Assembly (NCBI GenBank): GCA_051530055.1
Contig: CM121342.1
Span: 9,548,001 to 9,612,000 of the forward strand
DNA: 64,000 nt
Direction: 5' to 3'
Source: Neoechinorhynchus agilis
Taxonomy: Eukaryota > Acanthocephala
This document shows positions 54,749 to 64,000 of this stretch, piece after piece. The translations under genes and the position numbers were made by a program. Under the pieces are notes generated by a model. That model was not told the DNA's origin, did not search any database, and saw only the letters and a program-made list of their open reading frames with translations. Each line of letters starts with the position of its first letter. Positions within the stretch are counted from its first letter, which is position 1.

Positions 54749-56132
54749 GTATTCTACATGGCAATTTTAAAATTGTTTTGAGCATGTTCTGAAAAGAAAA
54801 AAACGAAGGTACAAAAGAGCAGCAAATTCCCTTTTCTAGCAAAAGAGTTTAAAGTTGTCGCTGATAATCATGTTCTAGGTACATTGTAAAGTACAACATC
54901 AAAGATGGCTTGAAACAATGGCGACCAAATGTTCCGAGAAAAATTGTGCTTTTCTAAAGCCGGTATTTTTATTGGGTGAAACCACAATGGTTGAAAATTA
55001 GTGTTTATAAATGACCACAAAAAATCAGAAGCACAGGAGTATGGAAAGGAAATTAGTCAGGGATCGGAAAGTAGTATAAGAGACTCAGCAACGAAACCGA
55101 CTGAAAGAAAAAACACTCCATAAGTAAACGGATTGACAATGGAAGTTTTCTATGAAAGAGAAAACGACTGAGGGACAAAAGGCAGGATTAAAAGACTGGG
55201 CAACGAAAACAGCTTAAAGAAAAAGAATTTATAGGATGAGTATTCACAAAAGTAGCATATGAATGCAAAATGCGAGACTAAGCAACCATTGAATACGACG
55301 TAGATATTGAGTATAAAAACACGCGTTCATTGCGACGCATTTTTCGATGCATTTAACATTCACGATACGCATGGTTGTGTATTTTAAATGTACGTTAATT
55401 AAGAGTAATTGGTGTAGCCAAAATGCGTTTCCTGGTGCTCGCTATTTATAACAGCGATAGTTTCGACAGGTTATTAAGTACATTGAAAAAAACACAAGGG
55501 CAACACGGGTAATAATACCCTACAAGCACAAAAGAAACTTTTTAAACATATTCGTTGTAGATTTATAGAAAGTGAAGAACCAGACAAAACAAGTTTACGA
55601 GGCTAAACTCCAAACACGTTATAATTTGCAAAATATTTGCTTCAATGCGTTTTGAACGACTTAACCATAACAAAAGGATTTGACGTTGGGTTTTTAGAGC
55701 GTCAAGTCCTTAATTGGAGATACGGTGATAATAATACCCCGAACCGACCTATCCGGCTCGGGTTTGTGATCACTACACATCTCCAATTCAATAACCCCGA
55801 AGGATTTTCTCTTGATGATCAAATTTTTAACTTTTACCCATTGAAGGCTCAATTGAATGGATTTCATTGTGATCTTCGATTGAGCCTTCAATGAGTAACA
55901 ACTAAAGATTTGACGCTTTAAAAGAAACCGAAAGTGAAACGTAGCGCTTACAAGATTTACACAATGAACTTCCACGAACACAGACAACATAACAAAGAGC
56001 CGAAACTCATACAAAAAAGGACCACAGAACGCAAAGTTGACAAAACGAACGAGCAAATTTAAGGAAGGAGAGGGATCGCTGAGTAAAAGATAATATATAC
56101 GGAAGAAATCACAATAAACGCGTCGTAAAATT
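54749..56132. repeat. Gene-free spacer with a nested two-hairpin foldback
   Basis: No gene is seen. At 55695-55925 an outer inverted pair (AGCGTCAAGTCCTTAATTG / its complement near 55915) encloses two hairpins: AATTGGAGAT...GTGAT against ATCACTACACATCTCCAATT (about 55711-55793), and CATTGAAGGCTCAA against TTGAGCCTTCAATG (about 55839-55892). Confidence 0.65.
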
Positions 56133-56792
56133 TTATTTCTTTTTCACTTTTCGTCCTTTCTTCTTCTTTTTCTTCTTTTTCTGTTGTGCAATCTCCTTAG
56201 TCCTCTTAAAATCATCGTCATTCAGCAATGAAACGAACTTTAAATAGTCGAAACTGTTTTCGTTTTCCGAATTGTTCAATGAACGTTTCACCAGAGACTC
56301 AAAATACTTGAACAGCGCTGCGCGATCACGGTTTCCAAGTTCAGTTTGTTTTAGACCATCTAAAATTTCCCTAGAATCAAGACGCCCTTCTCGTAAGGTG
56401 TCTAATTTCACAAACATATCTAGTTGATGATTACGGTTTCGAGGAGGATATTAATAAAACCGATAACCGATCAAATGCACTAGATCATCGAATTCAACCT
56501 CTACATAAGAGTCCATCACCAATCGAACCAATTCTTCTAAACCTAACTTTTTGTCTTTCTTTATCTTTAATTTCGCCAAAATTAGTTGCAAATGAGCAGG
56601 TTTCGTGTAAGGCCATATTTCCTTTATCAGTGTTATCGCCTTCTTTCGACTAATACTCGCTTGGGTTTTAAATTTAACTTGGTATCGCTTTCTTAACAAA
56701 CTGTCCAACATTATAATCGAAAAGGAAGAAGACTGTCGGTCATTTGGATTCCATTCGGTACCATGGTAACTGGTAAAGATCTTTTCTCGCAT
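56133..56792 (-). CDS. EF-hand-like protein with poly-Lys C-terminus
   Basis: Two exons, 56468-56792 (from the first ATG) and 56133-56419, with a 48-nt GT-AG intron in phase 1, give about 203 residues. The frame is open upstream to about 56957, so the true start may be in another exon. Helical segments in exon 1 (ITLIKEIWPYTKPAHLQLIL, LKIKKDKKLGLEELVRLVMD) and exon 2 (FVKLDTLREGRLDSREILDG, FDYLKFVSLLND) look like paired EF-hand helices around loops, but the loops lack most calcium ligands. The protein ends in a KKKKKKKKGRKVKKK tail, suggesting nuclear or nucleolar location. Family not recognised; an EF-hand protein of the cilia-associated or calmodulin-like type would fit. Confidence 0.6.
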
Positions 56793-57114
56793 TTTGGTCT
56801 TTTGACATCTTGGGTTATAATTAATTTCTTCATTACGAATCAATGTGCAATCTGATAAAAAGCTGTAACCGCAATTTTCGAATGTTTTAAAAAGCAGTGA
56901 TTTAACCCAAAAAGAAAAATTGTGCACGACGGATGATTTCGATCGGCTTAAAATCAATAACCAACTTCAAAATGCAAATTTCATTCGATTAAAACTAATT
57001 ATAATCCCAAAAAACACGTTTTTTGAAAGCAACTCTTTCATTTATCACACACAGCAACAAAACGTTTCAACAATCACCACCGTCCACGTTGAAGAGGCAT
57101 AGATCTATCCTCAG

Positions 57115-58882
57115 TGATCGCGATTACGCTCGCTGCGTTTCCTCTTTAGATCGCGAGAACAATGTTTTGGCGCAGGAAGGCACCAGCTCTTGTATTTCCT
57201 GTCTTTGCCCGGAGTCTATTCGGTAACTTCGAAGATCTAAGTGCCGAGCTACCGAGCGCACGAAGAGTCTCCACACAAGAACGTGAGACCTACTTAATTC
57301 TCTATATTTCGCCACCTTTCGATCCTCCGCGGAAGTAGCTGCTCTCCCCCTGGGGACAGCACCACAAACTTCCTGTTAGTTGCCGCGAACGTGTCTACAC
57401 CCGTGGCGTCCCAGAGAAGACATTTGCCTTCTCGTAACGAGAATACGGTGACGCCATTCGGACGACAACCATCCAGACTGCACAGGTTGCTTGGCTCTAA
57501 AATGTTTGGGACGTTCACCGTAATTAGGGCACGCGAAATTACGTCGTTCAATTCAGCATGCCGTGAGAAACGACCCCCATATTTGTTGCAAAGAAGACCA
57601 TGTCTCCCAAGTGGATCAACGATCTGTCCACACTGGTAACGATGTTCGACACAAATTGATAGACTTAATCTGAGAACTGCTTCGTCTACGAGGAGTGTTC
57701 CTGCGAATGCAATGGGTAGGGCTTTCAACCATGCTCCCGATTCTCTTGTAGAGACTGCCAGCAATCTAGCCCGGTCGACCTCGTCGCGAGAGCCTGAAAT
57801 TAGAGAACTATGAGCTCAGGCGACTAAAGTTTTATCGGAAATTAGTTGTAACCGGTCTTCTCACACCATTCCGGAACCGCTGCTTGAAATTTGTCCGCTA
57901 AACAGAACTTGGGTCCCAATATACGTCCAACTGAGAACGACATCTTATCCTTTAATTGCTGAGGACGAAGTTCATCGAGGCCATGACCAGAGCCATTGGC
58001 GAAGGAGAATATGGCCATTCTCAGTTCAACTGTCGAAGTGGAGTGCCTTTGAGGGACGGAACATGTAGGAATTTCTGTTTGGGTTAAACTTTGCGGATGC
58101 TTCAACTTTAAACCCTGAAGTGTGGGGGCCGAATCACTTGCAAATGTATCAGAGGAGGACAAAATATGGATTGCTCCCCGAACATCTCCATCGGCGAGTT
58201 TTGAAGACACGTGCTTAGCAAGCTGTCTCGTAGATGCTCGATGGCAGTTAGTCTCATTCGCACGTTGTTTGGGATCCTCCTTTGCTAAACGACGAATGCT
58301 CAAGAAACTTTCGTCAAAGGATACGAGGCGTCTTTTGATTACCGCAGTGAGGGACTCATCCGAACTGTCGCCAACGGGAAGCAAAGAACCGTGTCCAAGA
58401 AGACTTTAAAATTTGCTCGAAGCAGTCCAGCAGAAGTGTAGTGAATCCTTTAGCTACTAGATATCGTGCGCCCTTTGGGATCCGTTTCAGAATGTTCCTA
58501 GGAAGAGTACGTACGAGATCAGCAGCGGAAGGAAGACTGCCGGCGTCATCGGGGAGCGTCGACGGATTTTCTGGTGTTGTCGGTTGAAGCGATCGCAGGA
58601 TTTGACCAGATCCTTCACAAAGTGATTTGGCGGGCCCATGAATGCGCAGAACCCCGAATTTCGTGATGGAAAAAGAGTGTAAACAAACGGGCATATAACT
58701 TTGGAAAGGCGGAGCGGGCAAGTTTCCGTCTTCATGTTGTGGTTTAGCATCCAGGTTCCGAGCGAAGCGAGGGGACGGCATCGGTGTCGTCGGTGTCGTT
58801 GTTGGTGGAGCGCGATTCAGAAAGGGAATGCTGCATCCTCTAGGCAATGGAGGATAAATATGTTCATCCGTAAATTTGTTAT
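57115..58882 (-). mobile_element. LINE of the REL-type C-terminus family, internally deleted copy
   Basis: Read on the minus strand: a Pro-rich leader (58882-58700), the pre-RT region with VRTLPRNILKRIPKGARYL, then KLADGDVRGAIHILSSSDTF and FANGSGHGLDELRPQQLKDK, which directly precedes RT in this family. The RT palm is absent: at about 57842-57770 the sequence jumps to the post-RT region (LLAVSTRESGAWLKALPI), the zinc-type block RYQCGQIVDPLGRHGLLC, and an endonuclease-like core RPNGVTVFSLREGKCLLWDA. The end (VETLRALGSSAL ... FLRQNIVLAI) lies near 57120. Several frameshifts separate the pieces. Non-autonomous and dead. Confidence 0.82.
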
Positions 58883-58995
58883 GAAGATTTTCTCGAAAGG
58901 ATTCGCCCCAGAAAATCGTCATTTATAACAAATTTACGGATGAACATATTTTTCCTTTATTGCCTAGAGGATGCAGCATTCCCTTTCTGAATCGC
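58812..58995. repeat. 70-bp near-perfect inverted repeat at the LINE 5' end
   Basis: Arms 58812-58882 and 58925-58995 are almost exact inverted copies (GCGATTCAGAAAGGGAATGC at the outer ends, ATAACAAATTTACGGATGAA inside) around a 42-nt spacer. The left arm is the LINE 5' leader; the right arm continues into another LINE fragment. Confidence 0.9.
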
Positions 58996-59165
58996 TGATT
59001 TTCTGATAAAAACAGTTGGCTGCTTTGTAGTCCTTTGTTGTTGCTAACAACCATTTTCCAACCTCTATTAAAAATTCTGCGATGCTTGGTGCGACGGCAC
59101 CGATTGTCTCAATAGCGAGTCTCCTTTTTTCCGTGCCTTTTTCGCCATTTCATCGGCTCTTGAAG
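58990..59165 (-). mobile_element. Second LINE C-terminal fragment (same superfamily)
   Basis: On the minus strand LAIETIGAVAPSIAEFLIEV then GKWLLATTKDYKAANCFYQK matches the C-terminal block of the REL-type LINE family (VETxGALGSSA ... LRQNI) but is well diverged from the two other copies, so it is an older or different subfamily. It ends at the inverted repeat. Confidence 0.6.
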
Positions 59166-59477
59166 CGGATTGGTGAAGAGATTCGGTTTCGCTGCAGCCA
59201 GTTGGCGCGCTCGTTTTTTCCGGTCAGCATAAGAACCGTGAAGGTTTCGAAATTCCTGTTCAAACCAAGGGTCAAGTCAATTCCTGAAACGAAAGAATCG
59301 TTATTGACAAATGAATTTTTTTACAAGGTCGCCATTGCTTTACGGGGTTCACTTGTGGAGTATTGGTTTCAAATGGTGTAAAGTTTGAAATTTCTTTTAT
59401 TGGCGAACATGGCTATTTTTGCCAATCCATAAGGCGTTTTTATTTTAGAGTGCTATCAGAGCATTAAAATGCTTATT

Positions 59478-59924
59478 CATCTCACGCTTTTCTCTCTTTC
59501 AAGAGGTCGCGTTACCTATGTGATACATGCCGCATCCAATTTTACTACGATTTTGGTTTACACGATCCACCCAACGCTTCTTCAGTCTCCCTCGGCACCG
59601 CCTTCCCAATATCTCGATCACCTCTATGCTTATATCTCCTCTCTCGCTATTCATAACGTTATTGAACCACTGCAATCTTCTTTGAACTATCACTTCGGTG
59701 CATCGGCTCCCTAGCATCCCTCTAATATCCTCGTTTCTTTTCCTATACCTGAATGTGAAGCCAGCTGACCATCTCAACATCCTCATTTCATTCGATTCTA
59801 ATCGACTGAAGTCGTCCACGTAAAGACGGTCCCAAGCCTGGCTGAAAAAGGAGGAGTACTGGCGTCAGGAAGGGCATCCGGCTGTAAAATTCTTGCCAAA
59901 TTTTGATCCAAATGACATAATATC
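59478..59924. mobile_element. RTE-like LINE fragment, copy B
   Basis: Minus strand 59819-59499 encodes EMRMLRWSAGFTFRYRKRNE, then VQRRLQWFNNVMN and CRGRLKKRWVDRV, the typical RTE C-terminal region. To its right, on the plus strand, is CGGTCCCAAGCCTGGCTGAA and GGCGTCAGGAAGGGCATCCGG through TTTGATCCAAATGACA. In copy A (36.2-36.5 kb) this second module has the opposite orientation relative to the coding part. No target duplication was found. Confidence 0.8.
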
Positions 59925-60045
59925 GGAATCAATAAATTCTTTTAAATGTTCCGCCATATAAAAACAATTCTAACCATATAACCCGAGGTACCTCCTCGTC
60001 ACATATCGACAGTGTCATTGTTTAGAAACGTTTTCTTTTCAGAAG

Positions 60046-60639
60046 ATGGTATCCTCCAAAAAGAAGCAATCGATGCCGGATTATATTCCGGTGGAGCCTC
60101 TGTCCGAAGGGATTAAGGAACCAAAACGTGATTCGCAGTCACTGGACACTGGAGATGCGTCTAAACCTGTCGTGGTATACTTTGGCCATTTACCAGAGGG
60201 CCTATTCGAGTCTCAATTGTATTCTTACTGTTCACAATTTGGATCTATACGGCGACTTAAAATGCCGAGAAGTAAGCGGACGCATCGTGTTCGTGGTTAT
60301 GCGTTTGTGGAATTTGACCGTTTGGACGTTGCCCGAGTTGTTGTAGAGGCCATGAACGGGTATGTGATGTTTGAACGGATGCTGGTCTGTAAGATCCGAG
60401 AGATGGATGATGAGGAGCGCAATAGATTGTTTAAGTGTTGGGACCAATTTAAAAGACCGAAGAGAGCGCGACTAATGAGATGGATACATAATCGAAGTAA
60501 GAGTCCTTCGAAGATCGAGAAGTATACACAACGAAGAAAGAAAAACATTCGGCGGAAAATGGAACAAATGAAAACGTTAGGCATAAATCTAAAAGTGACC
60601 GAAAATGGAAGTGTTGGTTGTGAAGAACCTAAAAATTAA
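60046..60639 (+). CDS. NIFK: NIFK/Nop15-type nucleolar RRM protein
   Basis: NIFK binds the Ki-67 FHA domain and, like yeast Nop15, acts in pre-60S rRNA processing. Single exon, 197 residues. One RRM lies at residues ~42-120: VVYFGHLPEGLFESQL (RNP2 strand), FGSIRRLKMPRSKRTHRVRG, and GYAFVEF (RNP1), followed by AMNGYVMFERMLVCKI, all typical of NIFK. The C-terminus is Arg/Lys-rich (RRKKNIRRKMEQMKTLGIN), matching the basic KKLAKKGI end of human NIFK; the long disordered Ki-67-binding tail with phosphothreonine sites is not present. It opens 3 nt after ACGTTTTCTTTTCAG, a strong acceptor-like tract. It shares nucleolar 60S assembly with midasin but the two are not linked here. Confidence 0.92.
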   Translation: MVSSKKKQSMPDYIPVEPLSEGIKEPKRDSQSLDTGDASKPVVVYFGHLPEGLFESQLYSYCSQFGSIRRLKMPRSKRTHRVRGYAFVEFDRLDVARVVVEAMNGYVMFERMLVCKIREMDDEERNRLFKCWDQFKRPKRARLMRWIHNRSKSPSKIEKYTQRRKKNIRRKMEQMKTLGINLKVTENGSVGCEEPKN

Positions 60640-61289
60640 AATCAAAAGCTTCCATATTAGATCAATGGCACTCTATATCTTCTTTTAGGATATTTTTTAG
60701 AGGCCCGCTGGTCCAATTCCGCAAAATATTGTTTTAGCTGTAAAGAAGTTGTTTTCGTGAATATATTCTGTTTGGTGATATAGAGTTTAATTTATTGATT
60801 CCTTTTCACAGGAGATGCTTTGTCAATAGAATATCCCGATATTGCTCAGATAACTCGAATGTAATCTGGGTAAAGTTAGAGTTTTACTCAGAATTATAGG
60901 ATATCCCATGAAGCATTTGGAACGTTGTATAAGAGATGCGAACCCTTTGTAAATTACCAATAACATTCCAACTTAAAAAGATAGTTGAAATCATCTTGCC
61001 AACACAATGCATGGACAAAGGTACTAAAGATTCCCCAAATAAATATGACTTTCCCAAGGTGTACATTAGACAAAGTAACAATTTCAATCGTCGAGTTGTA
61101 GCGACAAAGAGCTTCGATGAATCATTCGGTTGATTTTGGTTGTGTAAAAACATTGGACCATAACGATGATCGCTATGAGCCTGTAATTGTCGAAACATTC
61201 GAAACTGAGATCCCAACCACCTTGACCATCCTACGTTTTCTAGATTCTGAAAAAGTCCCACGCGTAGAGGACGAAATATTTAAGACTAC
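60640..61289. other. Spacer downstream of NIFK
   Basis: No intact gene. Short frames on both strands lack family resemblance; part may be a decayed 5' portion of the ANGEL-type pseudogene, but I could not show this. Confidence 0.4.
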
Positions 61290-61475
61290 CGCTCTGGATC
61301 ACTCAGCTTCCGTCCTGGTGTAATGGTCGAAAGTACGGATGCTGTCTCAATCTCTTAGACCATTGATTGACCAGGTCCTGTGCTACGGTATCAAACGACC
61401 CGATTGTCTCGACGCCAAAGGGAATAAAATAATGATTTCGACCCAAGTTTCTGTATTTTGTCTTTTTGCGTTATT
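61290..61475 (+). repeat. Dispersed repeat, copy 2
   Basis: Matches 20435-20690 in the same orientation with an internal deletion; both ends keep CTCTGGATCACTCAGCT and GTCTTTTTGC. It abuts the 3' side of a minus-strand LINE fragment. Confidence 0.65.
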
Positions 61476-61504
61476 CGGCAGCAGTTGCTGCTCCCCCCTC
61501 CGGT

Positions 61505-61945
61505 TTAACAGCGGCGAATTTTATGTTGCTGGCTGCTAACATGGCGTCCCAGAGAAGGAATTTTCCTCCCCGCGCCACGGGAATACTGTGACACCCTCCG
61601 GTCTACGGCCATCGAGTGGCAAAGATTGCTCGACTCTAGGATGTTGGGCGCATTCACAGTATTCAGAGCACGACTAAGAATTGCGTTCACTTCGGCGTGT
61701 CGTAAGTACCTTCCGCCTGATTGCCGACAGACGAGATCATGGCGTCCCGATGGTTTCACGGTCGCTCCGCAACGGCAGCGATGGGATGTACACATCGGTA
61801 CCCGAAGTCTCAGGTTCACTGCAATCCTTACTGTCTCGTCGGAGAGAAGGGTACCCACAGAAGCGATTGGGATAGCGTTGAGCCAAGCACCCGATTCTCT
61901 TGTAGAGAATGCCGTCAATCGCCAGCGATCGAAGTGTGCATCGTA
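61505..61945 (-). mobile_element. LINE C-terminal fragment (REL-type family), copy at 61.5 kb
   Basis: On the minus strand the block FSTRESGAWLNAIPIASVGT and then RCRCGATVKPSGRHDLVC, GRYLRHAEVNAILSRAL, NAPNILESSNLC correspond one-to-one to the 57.3-57.8 kb copy (about 70 percent alike by eye). It is frameshifted after ESSNLC and truncated on both sides. Its 5' edge abuts the ANGEL-type pseudogene. Confidence 0.8.
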
Positions 61946-62285
61946 AATGTCATATTTGCTTTAAACCGAAAAGAGAAGATGTAAAACTGGCTCACATGAT
62001 TGTTCTATTGGCTGAAATACATTGACTGACCCGAATAAAAATGAAAGGTAATATTGTTCCGACCATAATCTTCTTGGGCGATTTCAATGCAGTTTCGGAT
62101 TCAACATTATGGCGGTTTATAGCTGGCGGAAAGATCGATCTTGGAAACGTAAAAAGGGACACATGAGACCGTTTGGACTTTATTCTTGAAATGGTCCGTT
62201 GAGTGATTACTATGTCACTGTCGACCACGTATTCTATTCGAATGGGGACGACGTCGCTTTGGATCCAGTTTCAAAATTAAAGATC
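61946..62285 (+). pseudogene. ANGEL/CCR4-type endonuclease-exonuclease-phosphatase pseudogene
   Basis: The plus-strand frame reads CHICFKPKREDVKLAHMIVL LAEIH, then a TGA, then IVPTIIFLGDFNAVSDSTLW RFIAGGK, matching ANGEL/CCR4 nucleases (HLLYNPRRGDIKL ... CGDFNSVPGSPLY). After two more in-frame stops (62166 and ~62202) the match resumes in another frame with VTVDHVFYSNGDDVA, equivalent to human ITVDYIFYSAEKEDVA. The N-terminal two thirds is missing and the left edge is a LINE fragment. The host parent gene is not in this window. Confidence 0.7.
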
Positions 62286-62756
62286 TTTATCCTCATCGTG
62301 CTGGTCCAAATGGACAGAAGACGCATTTCTAAAGTGAGTGGTAAATTGTGCCCTGGAGTGTCTATAAAGCGAGCGATACGAGATGTGAAATCCAGTGGAA
62401 GGACGAATTCTAAAAAGAGGAAAAAGGTGAATGAGCGTTGGTTGGGTTCGTTAAGTTCGTTATTAGACCCCTTTAAAGTGTGATTTTCATCTATTAGTCC
62501 ATGCGACTACAAAAAACACGATCAATAAACAGTACGAGTTCTGAGATTTTTTCGATCTCAAGCGTTCTTTTCAAAGTTGAGATCGGGAAGTGGAGGAGAA
62601 CAAAGCGTGCTATTCACAACAAAAAGAGGTGAAACTATTTCGACTTTAATTTTTCGTCCATGATTTGCTGAATTCGTAACTTTTTCGAAACGGAACACTT
62701 GAATTCGTGATGTTTTAAAGCCGTTTCACATTTTAGATAGGTCGTCCATGTTTTCA

Positions 62757-64000
62757 TTAAATTCCCAAAGGTCCATACGCCTTATGACAAGCGATCATTC
62801 GATCGGTAAACGAAGGACCATAAACGAATCCCGGAGAAGTTCTCGCGCTGAACATTTCTCGTGACTCCTCTATGATACAAGACGACAAACGATGCACTGC
62901 TTCAGTGTACCGGCGATTGAAATCTTGGATAGTATTGTGGCTTTCTTTAAAACCTTCAAGGCTAATTTGAATCGATAATATTTGTTTGTATACCGTGAGT
63001 GCATAAGTGGAGGCAGCTCTGATTCTTCGGAACGAACAAGCACAATGTCTTCGACGAGACTGGAGAAGATCGAGAGCCAGTGTGATGTCTCGGTTCAAGG
63101 CAGCTGAAGCTATTCGGCGAGCATATCGCAAACAATCGCAAGTAATCAAAGCGTCAACGAGTGTGGATTTGTTGAGGACGGAATAAAGTACACAGAATGG
63201 ACGTTCGATGCAGAAGTGATGGTTCGCCGAATGCATCCATTTGGTCTGAACGAACAATGAGCTGAGCGAAGTGAACACATGGGATTTGAGCGCAAGGCGA
63301 CTGAAATGCCACAAGATGTTCCAATAGACCGACGGGTGCCGAAATCGAAGACCGCTAACGCCAAGATTTTGCTCAATTACATACTCGATTTCTTTGCGAA
63401 GCGCCATCGGGCTCAAATATTCTAATAGACGAGACTACGAAGCTTGAAAAGGCATACGAGAATCAGTGGGGAGAATTGCCGATTATTGCTCGAATAGAGG
63501 AAGGTAAGAAGCATCAATATTCTTAAAAGAATTGTTATTTTAGAGTTTTATACTTGCTTTTAACGCAACTTGTATTGATAAATGCTAGTAGATTTTGATT
63601 TATATGAAATAAATAATATTTTGAAATGGGAGGGCTGATTTTGAGCCCGGAAATCGTGAATAGGTTACAAAAGCGATCCGTACCTTTATGCGCATAGTCT
63701 CGTCTAACATACAACCGCGGATTCAATCCATTTTTGAGATTTCTCGTTAATTCTCGTGTACACAGAAAGTGAAGGGACAATCAATGCCGAACAGTAAACG
63801 CACCGGACTCTAAGTTCTGAATCATTAAGCGCCCACGCAGCCGTGATTTCCTCATCGAAAAGATAACAAGAACATACTGAACACTTTGAGCAACTGGTAA
63901 TGGCAACGCATGGATCCGTCTTTCGTGAACTGGTTTTCCATTTGAAATTCAGACACTTTGAGTTGTCAATCTTCTTCTTGCGCTCAAGCTCATGTCGATG
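62757..64000 (-). CDS. DENND4: DENND4-type Rab GEF, C-terminal exons (runs off the window)
   Basis: DENND4 proteins are guanine-nucleotide exchange factors for Rab10. Two exons are visible: 63713-64000 (open at the window edge) and 62757-63434, joined by a 278-nt GT-AG intron (GTATGT donor, phase 0). Exon 1 has the DENND4 zinc-binding segment CSVCSCYLFDEEITAAW ... RCVYCSALIVPSLSV, equivalent to human CSACDSLVYDEEIMAGW ... CPFC. Exon 2 has YLSPMALRKEIEYVIE and HPSVYWNILWHFSRLAL (human YLSPLVLRKELESLVE ... HPIIFWNLLWYFQRL) and ends with CHKAYGPLGI, like human CRKCFGAPLI. Which paralogue is meant cannot be told; an invertebrate would have one (Crag in flies). The N-terminal DENN domains lie beyond 64000. 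Confidence 0.88.

Noticed and set aside
62286-62483. Basic C-terminal frame after the ANGEL-type relic as a separate gene
   Set aside because: It merely continues the shifted pseudogene frame; Lys/Arg-rich residues with no recognisable domain.

Overview
The window is nuclear DNA from a small-genome animal. It holds about 18 recognisable or plausible spliced host genes on both strands, separated by AT-rich spacers full of retroelement remains, tandem arrays and foldback repeats. Coding regions use the standard code. Most introns I could place are GT-AG and only 41-63 nt long; a few are 100-700 nt. A WDR92/DNAAF10 gene, a family normally kept by animals with motile cilia, argues against a typical nematode. 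The short introns, acceptor-like AGs just before most start codons and Penelope-, RTE- and CR1-like retroelements suggest a compact, possibly trans-splicing bilaterian such as an orthonectid, rotifer, flatworm or tunicate. This placement is inference only.

Layout, left to right. 1-6218: first ~2070 codons of midasin (MDN1), minus strand, running off the window. 6.7-7.6 kb: THUMPD1/Tan1-like gene (+). 8.06-9.04: TFIIB (-). 11.46-13.72: five-exon kelch protein with a Lys/Ser-rich tail (+). 14.8-15.5: reverse-transcriptase relic. 16.8-17.5: small tail-anchored protein (+). 17.8-19.2: Penelope-like fragment joined to a CR1-like LINE fragment. 20.8-22.0: HUS1 (+). 22.5-24.3: MNK kinase (-). 24.3-31.8: no convincing gene, but three tandem arrays with units of about 240, 142 and 168 bp. 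31.8-33.0: WDR92 (-). 35.5-36.8: LTR-retrotransposon fossil with a nested RTE-like insert. 37.3-38.1: low-complexity protein (+). 38.8-40.4: Thr-rich minisatellite and a CR1-like LINE.

40.75-53.5 is the densest gene block: tRNA-like SINE, sphingosine-1-phosphate lyase (+), FKBP-TPR protein (-), exosome subunit RRP41 (-), a 7.5-unit tandem array in the divergent promoter interval, SRSF1-like SR protein (+), gamma-tubulin complex protein 2 (+), a small unknown gene (-) and a short TASOR-like protein (-). 54.6-62.3 holds an EF-hand-like gene (-), several LINE fragments, NIFK (+) and an ANGEL-type pseudogene. The window ends in the C-terminal exons of a DENND4-type Rab GEF (-).

Many host genes are housekeeping: ribosome biogenesis (midasin, NIFK), tRNA and mRNA processing (THUMPD1, RRP41, SRSF1), transcription (TFIIB), checkpoint (HUS1), translation signalling (MNK), microtubule nucleation (GCP2) and dynein or R2TP assembly (WDR92). 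I found no compact novel gene system. The most interesting leads are the candidate trans-splice acceptors before nearly all genes, the minimal TASOR-like protein, the promoter-embedded array beside SRSF1, and a LINE family whose C-terminus resembles a restriction-like endonuclease.
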